A stretch of DNA of 64,000 nt from UBA1181 sp045113275 (GCA_045113275.1 JBGUIU010000300.1:3408-67407); one strand, 5' to 3'; positions 9,077 through 17,699 are shown, numbered from the stretch's first letter. The notes: generated by a model from the letters alone, not told the origin. Program-made: numbers and translations.

Positions 9077-9736
9077 CTATTCGTTTTCTATTAGGATCAG
9101 TTTTTGTAATATATCTTTATTGTGAATATTTTGTTCGATTTCATCGGTGAATGAGATCGTGATATTTTCTTGCTTGTATCCTGCTGCCGTCAAAATTGGG
9201 AGCAATGTTTTATAGGCTGATATTCGACTTCTGTCTAAGATGTCGCTGTTGACCATGCTGGCTAATATGCTGGCTCTGCCTTGTGCCGTGAATTTCTCTA
9301 TTTCCTCGGAGGTGAATCTGGAACGGTTCCACGACAAATATTGTTTCTCGTTCTTATAATCGATTTTGGAAGAAGAGAGTACAATCTGCGGATTGGGTAA
9401 TGTAATCTTTAGTTGCTCCCCCTGTATATCTATGTTGCTTGAATTGAATGAGGAGAAATCGATATATGCTTTGATTGTAGCATCAATAGGGACAATCAGT
9501 TTCCGTTCGCCTGGTATGGGAATGGATATCTTTTCTGAGAAGATCGAACCTTCGATTGCATGAAGGTCTTCGTAGGTAAGCAGTTTGTGAACGTTGTACT
9601 GAACCGTGTTTAGTTTGGCACAGTTGACGATTTGAGAAATCATCACCTCGTCCCCTTTCTTCTTTCCATCAGAGCAGCTGTAGCATAGAAAGAGGGAAAA
9701 CAGTAGTATAAACTTATATAGAGGTCGAGTATTCAT
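9077..9736 (-). CDS. DUF4230-like lipoprotein
   Basis: A 219-residue protein with a lipoprotein signal (FILLFSLFLCYSCSDGKKK; the Cys before SDGK is the likely lipid site, although two Cys are close together). The mature part contains a beta-rich repeat of the DUF4230 kind (PIDATIKAYIDFSSF, then LKITLPNPQIVLSSSKID) and a basic helical end. With the membrane-anchored paralogue next to it, it could form an inner/outer membrane pair. No function is established from sequence alone. Confidence 0.55.
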   Translation of the reverse strand: MNTRPLYKFILLFSLFLCYSCSDGKKKGDEVMISQIVNCAKLNTVQYNVHKLLTYEDLHAIEGSIFSEKISIPIPGERKLIVPIDATIKAYIDFSSFNSSNIDIQGEQLKITLPNPQIVLSSSKIDYKNEKQYLSWNRSRFTSEEIEKFTAQGRASILASMVNSDILDRSRISAYKTLLPILTAAGYKQENITISFTDEIEQNIHNKDILQKLILIENE

Positions 9737-9742
9737 GGTTGT

Positions 9743-10885
9743 TTATATTAGTCCGTAAATAATTGCAGCATTGCTGCCTCCAAATCCTGATATGATTTTT
9801 AAGAACGCATCTCCTTCAATCTCTCGGAATGAGGTGTTTACTGTCATCTCCTTGACCACTCCTTTGATTTCATGTCCTATTGTGGGAAAGAGATGTTTCA
9901 TCTTTAATTCATGACATGAGATGATACATTCGAGGATTCCTGCAGCCCCTAATGTATGTCCGAAATATCCTTTTAGGCTATTTGTATATATGTCGCTGAG
10001 TTGACTTCTGCTGATGGCCCATGATTCCATGTCGTCATTATAAGGGGTGGCTGTTCCATGGGCACTGATGAAGGCTAGTTTGTAGTCTCTCGTCTTCGCC
10101 TGATTCATAGCAGCTGTGATGGCATTGAACAATCCTTCGCCTGTGCGCGATGGACCTGAAATATGGTTGGCATCGTTTCGATTGCCTGTTCCTAATATGG
10201 CGCATTTCCCTGATGGAATCGTGTTATTTTGTTCCAACACCATTGTGGCGGCCGCCTCTCCTATGTTTAATCCTTTTCGGTTGGCATCAAAAGGTTTGCA
10301 ACGTTCTGTGGATAGTGCTTTGAATGATTGGAATCCTGAGATGACAAATTTACTAAGGATATCGGCACCGATGACTACCGCGTATCTGTACCCTTTTAAT
10401 TCCATCATCTCTTTGGCATAGATCTGAGCTGCCACACCAGAGGTGCAGGCGTTGCTGACAACCATCACGGGATTAGGATTCTGAAAGAACTGCCCGATCA
10501 GCTCGGCAGATACCCCCATGTTGATACGGTTTTTGTCGTATCCATCGGCATTTTCCAATAGATGAATGTTCCCTTTGGTGGATGAGACTACGAATAACAC
10601 ATCAGATGCTTTTGCATCTATGTTGGCAAGCTGAATAGCATCATAAGCTGATAAGATAGCTAATTTCTCAAATCTTGTATATCGAGTCTTCCTCTGTGAG
10701 TCAATCTTTTGAAATCGATTCTCTATCTCGTCCCAATCAAGGAATGCACCAAAGTAGGGTTCGGGCAAATCAAAAACATGATGATGCAATTGGCTTTTGA
10801 GTTTCCCTTCTTTCATGGAAGAAAGATTTTCTTCGGTGGTGTAGCCTAGAGGAGAAATGATGTTGTCGCTGATTACGTATATCAT
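9743..10885 (-). CDS. Beta-ketoacyl-ACP synthase
   Basis: A 380-residue ketosynthase with a complete triad: C147 in SNACTSG, H276 in SAHGTATP and H310 in YFGHTLGAAG. The N-terminus is shorter than in the other two synthases of the operon (MIYVISDNIISPLGYTTEEN). Three active synthases plus a chain-length-factor-like protein imply separate jobs such as starter condensation and elongation. It is placed between the hot-dog dehydratase (5 bp upstream) and the DUF4230 lipoprotein (6 bp downstream). Confidence 0.88.
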   Translation of the reverse strand: MIYVISDNIISPLGYTTEENLSSMKEGKLKSQLHHHVFDLPEPYFGAFLDWDEIENRFQKIDSQRKTRYTRFEKLAILSAYDAIQLANIDAKASDVLFVVSSTKGNIHLLENADGYDKNRINMGVSAELIGQFFQNPNPVMVVSNACTSGVAAQIYAKEMMELKGYRYAVVIGADILSKFVISGFQSFKALSTERCKPFDANRKGLNIGEAAATMVLEQNNTIPSGKCAILGTGNRNDANHISGPSRTGEGLFNAITAAMNQAKTRDYKLAFISAHGTATPYNDDMESWAISRSQLSDIYTNSLKGYFGHTLGAAGILECIISCHELKMKHLFPTIGHEIKGVVKEMTVNTSFREIEGDAFLKIISGFGGSNAAIIYGLI

Positions 10886-10890
10886 AGATG

Positions 10891-11319
10891 TTAGTTTATT
10901 TTATCCGTTAGTATTACTCGAAATTCGCCAGCCGCAATTTCTTCTTCACCAATCGTCATGGTTGCATCATAGATTGATACATCTCCATAGTTCTCTTTCT
11001 CTGTCACATGCGTGATTACCAAATCACCGACCCTTGGATAACGCTTGATATCCAGTGCTTTTATTTGAGCTACCATGCCAATGCGTATGTATTGTGCATT
11101 CCGAATATGGATTTCAATGTATCCAATATGTGTCGCACAGGTCTGTGCAATGTTTTCCAATAATCCGGATTCAGACAGCTCACCGTCGTGTACCATGATG
11201 TTTTGACTTAACACATTGAATTCTGTCTGACACTCCTGGATAGATACAGATTGGATCTTATCTACCATGATGAATGGTCGTTTCTGAGGAAGATAGAAAT
11301 CAATAGGATGTAGTTCCAT
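10891..11319 (-). CDS. Hot-dog dehydratase (ApeP-like)
   Basis: A 142-residue hot-dog protein beginning HPIDFYLPQKRPFIMVDKIQ, the classic opening of ApeP/FabA-type 3-hydroxyacyl-ACP dehydratases (LP..PPMLLLD). A helix containing GLLENIAQTCATHIGY matches the central hot-dog helix. It should work with the ApeI-like protein at 4543-4899 to form the conjugated double bonds. The family assignment is good; the exact partner and chain specificity cannot be read. Confidence 0.75.
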   Translation of the reverse strand: MELHPIDFYLPQKRPFIMVDKIQSVSIQECQTEFNVLSQNIMVHDGELSESGLLENIAQTCATHIGYIEIHIRNAQYIRIGMVAQIKALDIKRYPRVGDLVITHVTEKENYGDVSIYDATMTIGEEEIAAGEFRVILTDKIN

Positions 11320-11329
11320 GCTGAAATTG

Positions 11330-12415
11330 TTATGCTTTTGTACATTCGATAAGACTATGTCCCATGCCTAAGCCATCATGGATCTTGCTGATTTTCAATC
11401 CAGCTTGTTCTATGTAACGGAACAAATCATGGGAGTAGAACATCTTACTGTTACCATTGGCCATCGCTGTGAAATATATGCTGATCTGGGCAAGACAGTA
11501 GGAGGCTGTTTCGAATTGTTGTCTGTCCCATAGTGTCTCCATGATGAATAGTTTGGATTGATTCGACATGCTATGAGCTGCTCTGCTTAGTATGCTGATG
11601 ACCTCTTCTTCACTGAAGCAATCGAGGAACTGACTCATCCAAATGATATCGTAGTTGGATGGGAGTGAGACGTTCGGATCCAATAGATTAGCGCCCAACT
11701 CATGGATGCGGTCGTTCCCTGCCACATCCTTTGTCGTTTCACGCATTAGTTTTAATTGTTGAGGCAGGTCCATGATGGTAACTTCCACATCTTTCTTGAA
11801 GGTCACGCATTCCGTGGCAAAGCGACCTGTGTTCCCTCCAACATCCAATAATGTCATCTTTCCATCATGAAAGATGATCTTCATCGCTTCTTGAAAAGAA
11901 CACAGAGAGTAGTAGTGGTCAAAGTCGAACCAGCTTTTTTGCGTGTCCTTAGGTAATTCAGACAATCCTTCGTAGATGGTTGGCCAGTTGCCAAATACTT
12001 TTAGACCTTCCGGTTTTCCCTCTTTTATTGCCTCTTCTAAGTGAAATAATCCAAGGTAATTGACATCATGGTTGAAATTAAGATTGATGCGGGCTATCTC
12101 ATCGTTCAATAAGAACCATCCCGCTTTGGATATAAAATAGCGTTCCTCTTTTAATAGGATTGTTCCAATGGTAAGCGATGATTCCAGCAAGCATTGTAAT
12201 CCGTACCGAGAGATCTCTATGTTTTGGGCTATTTCATCGAATGATAATCCTTTTTTGTTGTTGTCCAGTAGTTGCAGAATGCCAAATTTCAGCATTAATC
12301 TAGAAACTTGAAATACGACCGGGCCAAATGCTATCTCTTGAGCCAGACGTTGCGCTTGAATCGCCGTCAGTCGTTCTTTTGCATACATTTCTTTTTGAGG
12401 AGAATTTAATTTCAT
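11330..12415 (-). CDS. SAM-dependent methyltransferase with winged-helix N-domain
   Basis: A 361-residue class I methyltransferase. The N-terminal 100 residues look like the dimerising winged-helix domain of small-molecule O-methyltransferases. The SAM motif I LLDVGGNTG is near residues 189-197, followed by VTIMDLPQQL (motif II), and IIWMSQFLDCFSEEE and LFIMETLWD fit motifs IV and V. Aryl polyene head groups are often methylated, so methylation of the aryl ring or its hydroxyl is the likely role. I chose the ATG at 12415 because it overlaps the upstream stop as ATGA; the ATG at 12442 lies inside the acyltransferase gene. Confidence 0.82.
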   Translation of the reverse strand: MKLNSPQKEMYAKERLTAIQAQRLAQEIAFGPVVFQVSRLMLKFGILQLLDNNKKGLSFDEIAQNIEISRYGLQCLLESSLTIGTILLKEERYFISKAGWFLLNDEIARINLNFNHDVNYLGLFHLEEAIKEGKPEGLKVFGNWPTIYEGLSELPKDTQKSWFDFDHYYSLCSFQEAMKIIFHDGKMTLLDVGGNTGRFATECVTFKKDVEVTIMDLPQQLKLMRETTKDVAGNDRIHELGANLLDPNVSLPSNYDIIWMSQFLDCFSEEEVISILSRAAHSMSNQSKLFIMETLWDRQQFETASYCLAQISIYFTAMANGNSKMFYSHDLFRYIEQAGLKISKIHDGLGMGHSLIECTKA

Positions 12416-13326
12416 ACTGTTTCGTTGTTTGATTCTTTCCAATAAGGGAAGAAGTTAAACCATTGAGTAGGGTATTTTATGATTATCTTTTCTAATATCT
12501 GGGTGTAGTCAGAGGCCATGGCGATGGCTTTCTGCGTGGAGTTAGGTAACTCATCGTGAGAAGGGATGCGACACTCGTAAGTCTTGTAATGCGTATTCTT
12601 CTCTTTCATGATGAATAACGTGTACATGGGAACATCCAATTGAGCCGCCAACCGGAATGGACCGATGGGGAGCTCTGCCTCTTCGCCTAATAGCTGACAG
12701 ATGGTGTTTTTGGTGCTTCCAAACATACGATCGCACGGAATAACCACGATCTCACCATTGTCTAGGGCTTCTTTTATGATAAAGAGATGAGACATATCTT
12801 GTTTGACAGGAATCAGATTGATGTTTACTTCATCAAAGGCTTCGTCCCGTTTCTTCTGAAAATCAGCTCGTTCGCCTCCAAATATGATGGTGTTGATTTT
12901 CTTCTCAGCATGAGGTATGCACAAGCCTGCCAGCTCGAGATTCCCCACATGTGCGCTTGCGATGATAAATCCTTTTTCTTGTTTCATTTGGTGGTGAATG
13001 ACCTCATCCGCATCAATATCAATGTCGAATTGCTTCTTGTTGCCAGCCAGTAGAGCAAACTTGTCTAGCACAACTTCACCGAATAATATATGATTTCGAA
13101 ACGTACACCATGCGGACTTGAGGGCGGAGAAGTGTTGCTTCTCACGAAAATAGTGATAAGCTGCATTCCGTCCTTTTGATGCGAAAATAAGGTAAAAAGG
13201 GATGACTAAATAGAGTATTGGATACAAAAAACGAACCGGTACACGTTTAAGGAAATGAAGCAGAAACTTTTGCCCGAATTGTCCTCCTCCAGTTTTACCT
13301 TCCCATTTCTTCTCTTTCGTCTCCAT
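12412..13326 (-). CDS. LpxL-like lysophospholipid acyltransferase
   Basis: A 304-residue member of the LpxL/HtrB lipid A acyltransferase family. An N-terminal membrane helix spans about residues 30-50 and the catalytic HX4E motif is H126-V-G-N-L-E131 in ASAHVGNLELAG. Members move an acyl chain from ACP to a lipid acceptor at the inner membrane. Inside this cluster it more likely attaches the polyene or another acyl chain to a lipid carrier than makes lipid A. It starts 4 bp after the ACP gene, which fits an ACP-linked donor. Confidence 0.83.
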   Translation of the reverse strand: METKEKKWEGKTGGGQFGQKFLLHFLKRVPVRFLYPILYLVIPFYLIFASKGRNAAYHYFREKQHFSALKSAWCTFRNHILFGEVVLDKFALLAGNKKQFDIDIDADEVIHHQMKQEKGFIIASAHVGNLELAGLCIPHAEKKINTIIFGGERADFQKKRDEAFDEVNINLIPVKQDMSHLFIIKEALDNGEIVVIPCDRMFGSTKNTICQLLGEEAELPIGPFRLAAQLDVPMYTLFIMKEKNTHYKTYECRIPSHDELPNSTQKAIAMASDYTQILEKIIIKYPTQWFNFFPYWKESNNETV

Positions 13327-13329
13327 GCG

Positions 13330-13587
13330 TTATTCCTTTGAGGCAGCAGATAAACGATTGGATATGAATGAATAGAATTCCCCTAATGTTTGAATGGAAC
13401 TCATTTCGTTGGCTGTGATCTTAAACTTGAATTGTTTTTCCACCTCCACTGCAATGTCCACAAAATCTAGGCTGTCGATTTTGAGATCATCTTTCAGTTT
13501 AGCTGTCTCTTTGAGTTGCTCTTCCTCTATTTCAAATTCGTCCGAAAGAAAATCATTGATAATTTTTTTGATTTCTGTTATGTCCAT
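13330..13587 (-). CDS. Acyl carrier protein
   Basis: An 85-residue acidic ACP with the phosphopantetheine site at S39 in LKIDSLDFVDIAVEVE. It lies 72 bp after the first ketosynthase gene and 4 bp before the LpxL-like acyltransferase. It differs clearly from the second ACP (7512-7772), so the two are probably specialised rather than recent copies. Confidence 0.92.
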   Translation of the reverse strand: MDITEIKKIINDFLSDEFEIEEEQLKETAKLKDDLKIDSLDFVDIAVEVEKQFKFKITANEMSSIQTLGEFYSFISNRLSAASKE

Positions 13588-13659
13588 TTTGTTACGTTTA
13601 TTGTTATCGAAAATCTTTTTTGTAAAAATAAATATAAATAGATGAAAAACAAATGGAAA

Positions 13660-14877
13660 TTAGATTTTTCTGACAATAAGACAACTGTTTGTTCCTCCGA
13701 AACCAAATGAGTTGGAAAGGAAGGTGTCGATTTTTTTCTCGGTTGGCTGGGTGATAAGGTTGATAGAGGCTGTCTCTTCATCACCTTCTTCAAAGTTGAT
13801 GTTAGGGGCGATGAATTGATTGTTCATCATCAAAAGAGAATAGATGATTTCACTGGCACCTGCCATCCAACACTCATGTCCGGTCATGGATTTCGTGGAA
13901 CTGACGGGCACGTCACCTAAAAGATCATGGATAACCTTAGCTTCGGCCGCATCGCCGAGAATCGTTGAGGTGGCATGTGCATTAACATAATCAATGTCGG
14001 ATGCAGCAATACCTGCATTATGTAGTGCGTTTTGAATAGCTTTTTTATATCCATCGTATGATGGAGTGGCCAATGAACCACCACTGGAGGAAAAACCATA
14101 GCCTATTATCTCACCGTAGATCGGAGCCTTTCGCCTCATTGCATGTTCATATTCTTCTAGGATGACAGTGGCAGCACCTCCACTGGGAACCAGACCATCT
14201 CGGTTCTTGTCGAATGGGCGACAGGCTTTTGTCGGATCATCCACACGTTTTGAGAAAGCACCGATGGCATCAAAACTGGCCATGCTGAAGGTGTTGACTT
14301 CTTGTGCGCCCCCACATACGATTATGTCTTGCCAGCCTTGTTTGATAAGAGCCATGCCTAACCCTATTGTATGAGAACTACTGGCGCAAGCGGCACTTAC
14401 GCTGAGGCTGATTCCCTGTAGATTAAAAATAGAAGACAGGTTCATGGTGATGTTTGAGTTCATGGTTTTGAAGACAGCACTTTGACCCATCATCATTGTA
14501 TCTTTACTTTTGCAAGCCTCCTCGTGCGCCTCTATTATGGCTTTGGTGGAGGAGTCGTTACCAAATAAGATACCGATAGTATTATCTTGTGTATTCTCAA
14601 GAGATAGGTTGGCTTTGTTCAAAGCCTCGAGCGTAGATATATATGCATATTCAGCCTCCTCAGAAAGGTAAATTCGTTGTTTGCGGTTGAGGTATGGTTT
14701 TAGATCAGGTTGGCGCACGATTCCAGTTAAGATGGAAGAATAACCATAGTCTGTTCGGGTTGGGTCTATACCTATCCCAGAGTGACCGGTTCGTAGAGAA
14801 TCCAGCACTTCTTTTTCGTTCTGACCTATAGATGAATAAATTCCGAATCCTGTTATTACTACCTTTCTGTTTTCCAC
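13660..14877 (-). CDS. Beta-ketoacyl-ACP synthase, GTG start
   Basis: A ketosynthase of 405 residues with an intact triad: C164 in SAACASS, H301 in NAHATST and H334 in SMTGHECWMAG. The usual ketosynthase opening (RKVVITGFGIYSSIG) is preceded directly by a GTG at 14877, 14 bp beyond the end of the upstream gene. The next ATG upstream (14949) would bury the start 59 bp inside that gene and add 24 residues unlike any synthase, so GTG is the better start. It is the second gene of the polyene operon. A 72-bp gap to the next ACP gene is the largest inside the operon. Confidence 0.87.
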   Translation of the reverse strand: MENRKVVITGFGIYSSIGQNEKEVLDSLRTGHSGIGIDPTRTDYGYSSILTGIVRQPDLKPYLNRKQRIYLSEEAEYAYISTLEALNKANLSLENTQDNTIGILFGNDSSTKAIIEAHEEACKSKDTMMMGQSAVFKTMNSNITMNLSSIFNLQGISLSVSAACASSSHTIGLGMALIKQGWQDIIVCGGAQEVNTFSMASFDAIGAFSKRVDDPTKACRPFDKNRDGLVPSGGAATVILEEYEHAMRRKAPIYGEIIGYGFSSSGGSLATPSYDGYKKAIQNALHNAGIAASDIDYVNAHATSTILGDAAEAKVIHDLLGDVPVSSTKSMTGHECWMAGASEIIYSLLMMNNQFIAPNINFEEGDEETASINLITQPTEKKIDTFLSNSFGFGGTNSCLIVRKI

Positions 14878-14890
14878 TCTCTGTATGAAT

Positions 14891-15358
14891 TTATATGTTT
14901 TCGTCGTTGTCTTCCAATAAATCTTTACACTCTTTGAATGCCCGTTCAAGATGATTCATCTCTTTAGAGAGGAAGGTGTAGAAATCGTTCCATTGTTCTT
15001 TCTTGTGGATGTTCAATCCTTTTTGAACTTTGTAGATCCTGGAGACCATTTCACCCGTTTCTTTTTCGAAGTTAAGTTCCCAAATAGCGTCTCCGAAGTA
15101 TTGGTCGAAGACGACTTTGTATTTTTCAAGCGTTGCCAGCATGTTCAGTCTCTTATCTTCGTTTTTATGGTTGAATTCCAGAATGACGTATGCACCTTCA
15201 CGTGTGGCATCGAACTTCAATTCGACACCTTTTATCTTTGTGTTATAAAGGATCCATTTTTTCTTTCTGTATTTGAAACGTGGCAGATTTTCACAAAACG
15301 CGTTAAATCCGTTCCAAAAATCTTTTTTTAGCTGTTTGGACTCTTCTCGTGTGTACAT
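14891..15358 (-). CDS. DUF4268-like protein, first gene of the polyene operon
   Basis: A 155-residue soluble, highly charged protein. It resembles DUF4268 domains (EESKQLKKDFWNGFNAF, then GVELKFDATREGAYVILEF), a family also found in proteins near restriction and nuclease functions but of unknown role alone. It has no signal peptide or membrane helix. It begins about 18 bp downstream of a -7 promoter element at 15376-15383, and the ketosynthase follows after 13 bp, so it is probably co-transcribed with the polyene genes; it may still be an unrelated housekeeping protein sharing the promoter. Confidence 0.6.
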   Translation of the reverse strand: MYTREESKQLKKDFWNGFNAFCENLPRFKYRKKKWILYNTKIKGVELKFDATREGAYVILEFNHKNEDKRLNMLATLEKYKVVFDQYFGDAIWELNFEKETGEMVSRIYKVQKGLNIHKKEQWNDFYTFLSKEMNHLERAFKECKDLLEDNDENI

Positions 15359-15375
15359 GTTCCTTATTTTTTGTA

Positions 15376-15383
15376 CAAAGGTA
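15376..15383 (-). promoter_or_regulatory. -7 promoter element of the polyene operon
   Basis: On the minus strand this reads TACCTTTG, an exact TAnnTTTG Bacteroidota -7 box, about 18 bp before the ATG at 15358. Upstream at 15405-15409 the minus strand reads TTTCG, a near match to the -33 TTTG at 21 bp spacing. It would drive the whole 15-kb minus-strand operon. Confidence 0.6.
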
Positions 15384-15410
15384 ATTTATTTTGTTGATTT
15401 AAAACGAAAT

Positions 15411-15444
15411 TTTGTGGGTTATACGATAAAATCTTTTAAATTTG
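15411..15444 (+). promoter_or_regulatory. Promoter of the FKBP cluster
   Basis: TTTG at 15411-15414 and TAAATTTG at 15437-15444 are separated by 22 bp, matching the Bacteroidota -33/-7 arrangement. The first FKBP gene begins 20 bp downstream. Together with the opposing element at 15376 it forms a compact divergent promoter region. Confidence 0.6.
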
Positions 15445-15463
15445 TGGCGTTAAAAATAGAAAA

Positions 15464-16051
15464 ATGGATAAAATTAGTTACGCATTAGGCCTTTCAATGG
15501 CCGCAAATCTTAAATCATCAGGTTTTAAGAGTGTGAATTTGGATAGATTCATGAAGGGTATGAACGATGCATTTTCTGGCACATCTCAGGAAATGAGTAT
15601 TGAAGAAGCAAAGAGAGTTCTCAGCGAGCATTTTGATAAGATGCAAAAAGAGGCTGATGAACACAATAAGAAAGCCGGTGAGGAGTTCTTAAAAGAGAAT
15701 GCAAAGAGACCTGGTGTTGTTACAACAGCAAGTGGATTGCAGTATGAGATTTTGAAAGAAGGAAATGGCGCTAAGCCAGGAGCCACAGATACAGTTCGTT
15801 GTCATTACGAAGGAAGATTGATCGATGGAAACGTGTTTGATAGTTCTTTTAAAAGAAACAAACCAGCAGATTTCCCAGTTAATCAAGTGATCGCAGGATG
15901 GGTTGAGGCATTACAATTGATGCCAGTAGGTTCTAAATGGAGATTGTTCATCCCTTCAGAATTAGGGTATGGAGAACACGGAGCAGGTGATGTGATCGGT
16001 CCTAATATGGCATTAATTTTTGATGTCGAGTTAATTGAAATTCTAAAATAA
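15464..16051 (+). CDS. FKBP-type peptidyl-prolyl isomerase, cytoplasmic form
   Basis: A 195-residue protein with a helical FkpA/Mip-like N-terminal domain (residues 1-75, dimerisation type) and an FKBP domain (about 95-195). The FKBP domain has VRCHYEGRLIDGNVFDSSF, VIAGWVEALQLMPVGSKW and IPSELGYG. No signal peptide is present, so it should act in the cytoplasm as a prolyl isomerase and chaperone. It is the first of three tandem FKBP genes, 12 bp before the next. Confidence 0.92.
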   Translation: MDKISYALGLSMAANLKSSGFKSVNLDRFMKGMNDAFSGTSQEMSIEEAKRVLSEHFDKMQKEADEHNKKAGEEFLKENAKRPGVVTTASGLQYEILKEGNGAKPGATDTVRCHYEGRLIDGNVFDSSFKRNKPADFPVNQVIAGWVEALQLMPVGSKWRLFIPSELGYGEHGAGDVIGPNMALIFDVELIEILK

Positions 16052-16063
16052 TTATAGGATAAT

Positions 16064-16822
16064 ATGAAAAAAATCGGATTTTTTTTATTGTCTGTTCTTG
16101 TCTCAATCTCATCGGTTGATGCAAAACCTAAGAAAACAGTGTTATCTACTCCGAAGGATTCGGCAACGTATGCAATGGGTGTCGAATTTGCTCGTAGTGT
16201 GAAGGATAATTGTACCCATTTGCCTGGAGGACCATTCGATGAAGCTATCTTAGAAGAGGCTTTCTTGAAGTTTTTCCATAATGATACTGCTTCGTTGTTG
16301 ATCAAACAAGATAAAACAACTGAGATTGTACAGGCTTATTTGCGTAAGGCGCAGGAGTTGGCAGTAGAAAAAGCAAAGGCTGAAGGAATCGCATTCCTCC
16401 AAAACAATAAAAAGAATCCGAAGGTGAAAGAGACTGCAAGCGGATTGCAGTATGAGGTGTTGAAGGAAGGAACGGGTGTAAAACCCTCTGCAGCGGATAA
16501 GGTGAAAGTACATTATCATGGTACGCTGATTGATGGTACAGTATTTGATAGCTCAGTAGAGCGCGGTGAACCGATTGTATTCGAATTGAATAAGGTCATC
16601 CCAGGATGGACAGAGGGATTGCAATTGATGAAAGTGGGTTCTAAATACAGATTGTATATCCCATCAGAGTTAGGATATGGCGACCGTCAGGCAGGTAAAA
16701 TTCCTCCATATTCAGTTTTGATTTTTGATGTTGAATTGTTGGATGTGGCTAAAGCAGCCATGCAACCACAATCAAATGGAGCTAAATATCAGTTCCCAGC
16801 ATATCAACGAGTAGAAAGATAA
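16064..16822 (+). CDS. FKBP-type peptidyl-prolyl isomerase, exported form
   Basis: A 252-residue paralogue of the previous gene with a signal peptide (MKKIGFFLLSVLVSISSVDA, cut likely after VDA). It has a helical N-terminal domain (DSATYAMGVEFARSV) and an FKBP domain with VHYHGTLIDGTVFDSSVE, VIPGWTEGLQLMKVGSKYR and IPSELGYGDRQAGKIPP. The extra C-terminal tail after about residue 225 (AAMQPQSNGAKYQ) is low in known features. It probably acts in the periplasm on envelope proteins. Confidence 0.92.
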   Translation: MKKIGFFLLSVLVSISSVDAKPKKTVLSTPKDSATYAMGVEFARSVKDNCTHLPGGPFDEAILEEAFLKFFHNDTASLLIKQDKTTEIVQAYLRKAQELAVEKAKAEGIAFLQNNKKNPKVKETASGLQYEVLKEGTGVKPSAADKVKVHYHGTLIDGTVFDSSVERGEPIVFELNKVIPGWTEGLQLMKVGSKYRLYIPSELGYGDRQAGKIPPYSVLIFDVELLDVAKAAMQPQSNGAKYQFPAYQRVER

Positions 16823-16847
16823 TTAATCATAATAGTTAAATAAAAAA

Positions 16848-17582
16848 ATGAAGAATTTATTCATTACAGCAGGTGCTGTGTTGGCAGCTGCTATCATGTT
16901 CTCTTCTTGTAATGAGGCAAAAAAAGAGATTAAATTGAGTTCTAAGATGGACTCTGCAAGTTATGCATTAGGAATGAACCAAGGTTCAATGTTGGCTTCT
17001 CAGTTGAAAACATTGCCAGGTGACTCTGTAAACAAGAAAGTGTTCTTGGATGCTTTCTCAAAGGCATTGATGGAAGACAGCATCAATTTGAAGTTCAATC
17101 AAGATACATGCGTAAAAGTGCTACAAGCTTATTTCTCTGAGTTGGATCGTTTGCAACAAATAAAGATGCAAGAAGAAGCATTACAGAACAAAATAGCTTC
17201 AGATAGCGCATTGAATGCAAATAAAGCAAAAGACGGTGTTATGGTAACAGCAAGTGGTTTGCAATATCGTGTTATTACAGAGGGAACAGGAAAGAAACCT
17301 AAAGAGACAGATGTTGTAAAGGTGAACTATAAAGGTACATTAGTAGATGGAACCGTATTCGATTCAAGTGATATGCACGGACAACCAGCAGTATTTGGTT
17401 TGCAAGGTGTTATTCCAGGATGGACAGAAGGTTTGCAGTTGATGTCTGTTGGTTCAAAATATGAGTTCTTGATCCCTTCAGAATTGGCTTATGGCAGTAG
17501 AGGAACACAAGGAATTAAACCAAATTCTGCATTGTTCTTTGAGGTTGAATTGTTGGAGATCATGCCAGAAAAGAAAAAATAA
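16848..17582 (+). CDS. FKBP-type peptidyl-prolyl isomerase, lipoprotein form
   Basis: A 244-residue paralogue with a lipoprotein signal (AAIMFSSCNEAKKE; Cys about residue 21). It has a helical N-domain (DSASYALGMNQGSML) and an FKBP domain with VNYKGTLVDGTVFDSSDM, VIPGWTEGLQLMSVGSKYE and IPSELAYGSRGTQGIKP. It completes a three-compartment set. An intrinsic terminator follows 16 bp after the stop, closing the FKBP operon. Confidence 0.92.
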   Translation: MKNLFITAGAVLAAAIMFSSCNEAKKEIKLSSKMDSASYALGMNQGSMLASQLKTLPGDSVNKKVFLDAFSKALMEDSINLKFNQDTCVKVLQAYFSELDRLQQIKMQEEALQNKIASDSALNANKAKDGVMVTASGLQYRVITEGTGKKPKETDVVKVNYKGTLVDGTVFDSSDMHGQPAVFGLQGVIPGWTEGLQLMSVGSKYEFLIPSELAYGSRGTQGIKPNSALFFEVELLEIMPEKKK

Positions 17583-17597
17583 TAAATCTTTATGAAT

Positions 17598-17630
17598 AGA
17601 GTGCCACGCTTCACTGTGTGGCACTCTTTG
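17598..17630 (+). terminator. Intrinsic terminator after the FKBP operon
   Basis: A perfect 10-bp stem AGAGTGCCAC (17598-17607) pairs with GTGGCACTCT (17618-17627) around a 10-nt loop, followed by T residues. Confidence 0.8.
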
Positions 17631-17666
17631 TCACTATATTATTGGCAAAGAATCAAAAAATTAGTT

Positions 17667-17674
17667 TATCTTTG
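17667..17674 (+). promoter_or_regulatory. -7 promoter element of the asnC-type gene
   Basis: TATCTTTG matches TAnnTTTG exactly, 25 bp before the ATG at 17700. ATTGGC at 17641-17646 is a weak -33 candidate at about 21 bp. Confidence 0.55.
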
Positions 17675-17699
17675 TAACCCGAAATAACAAGAGCGTATT

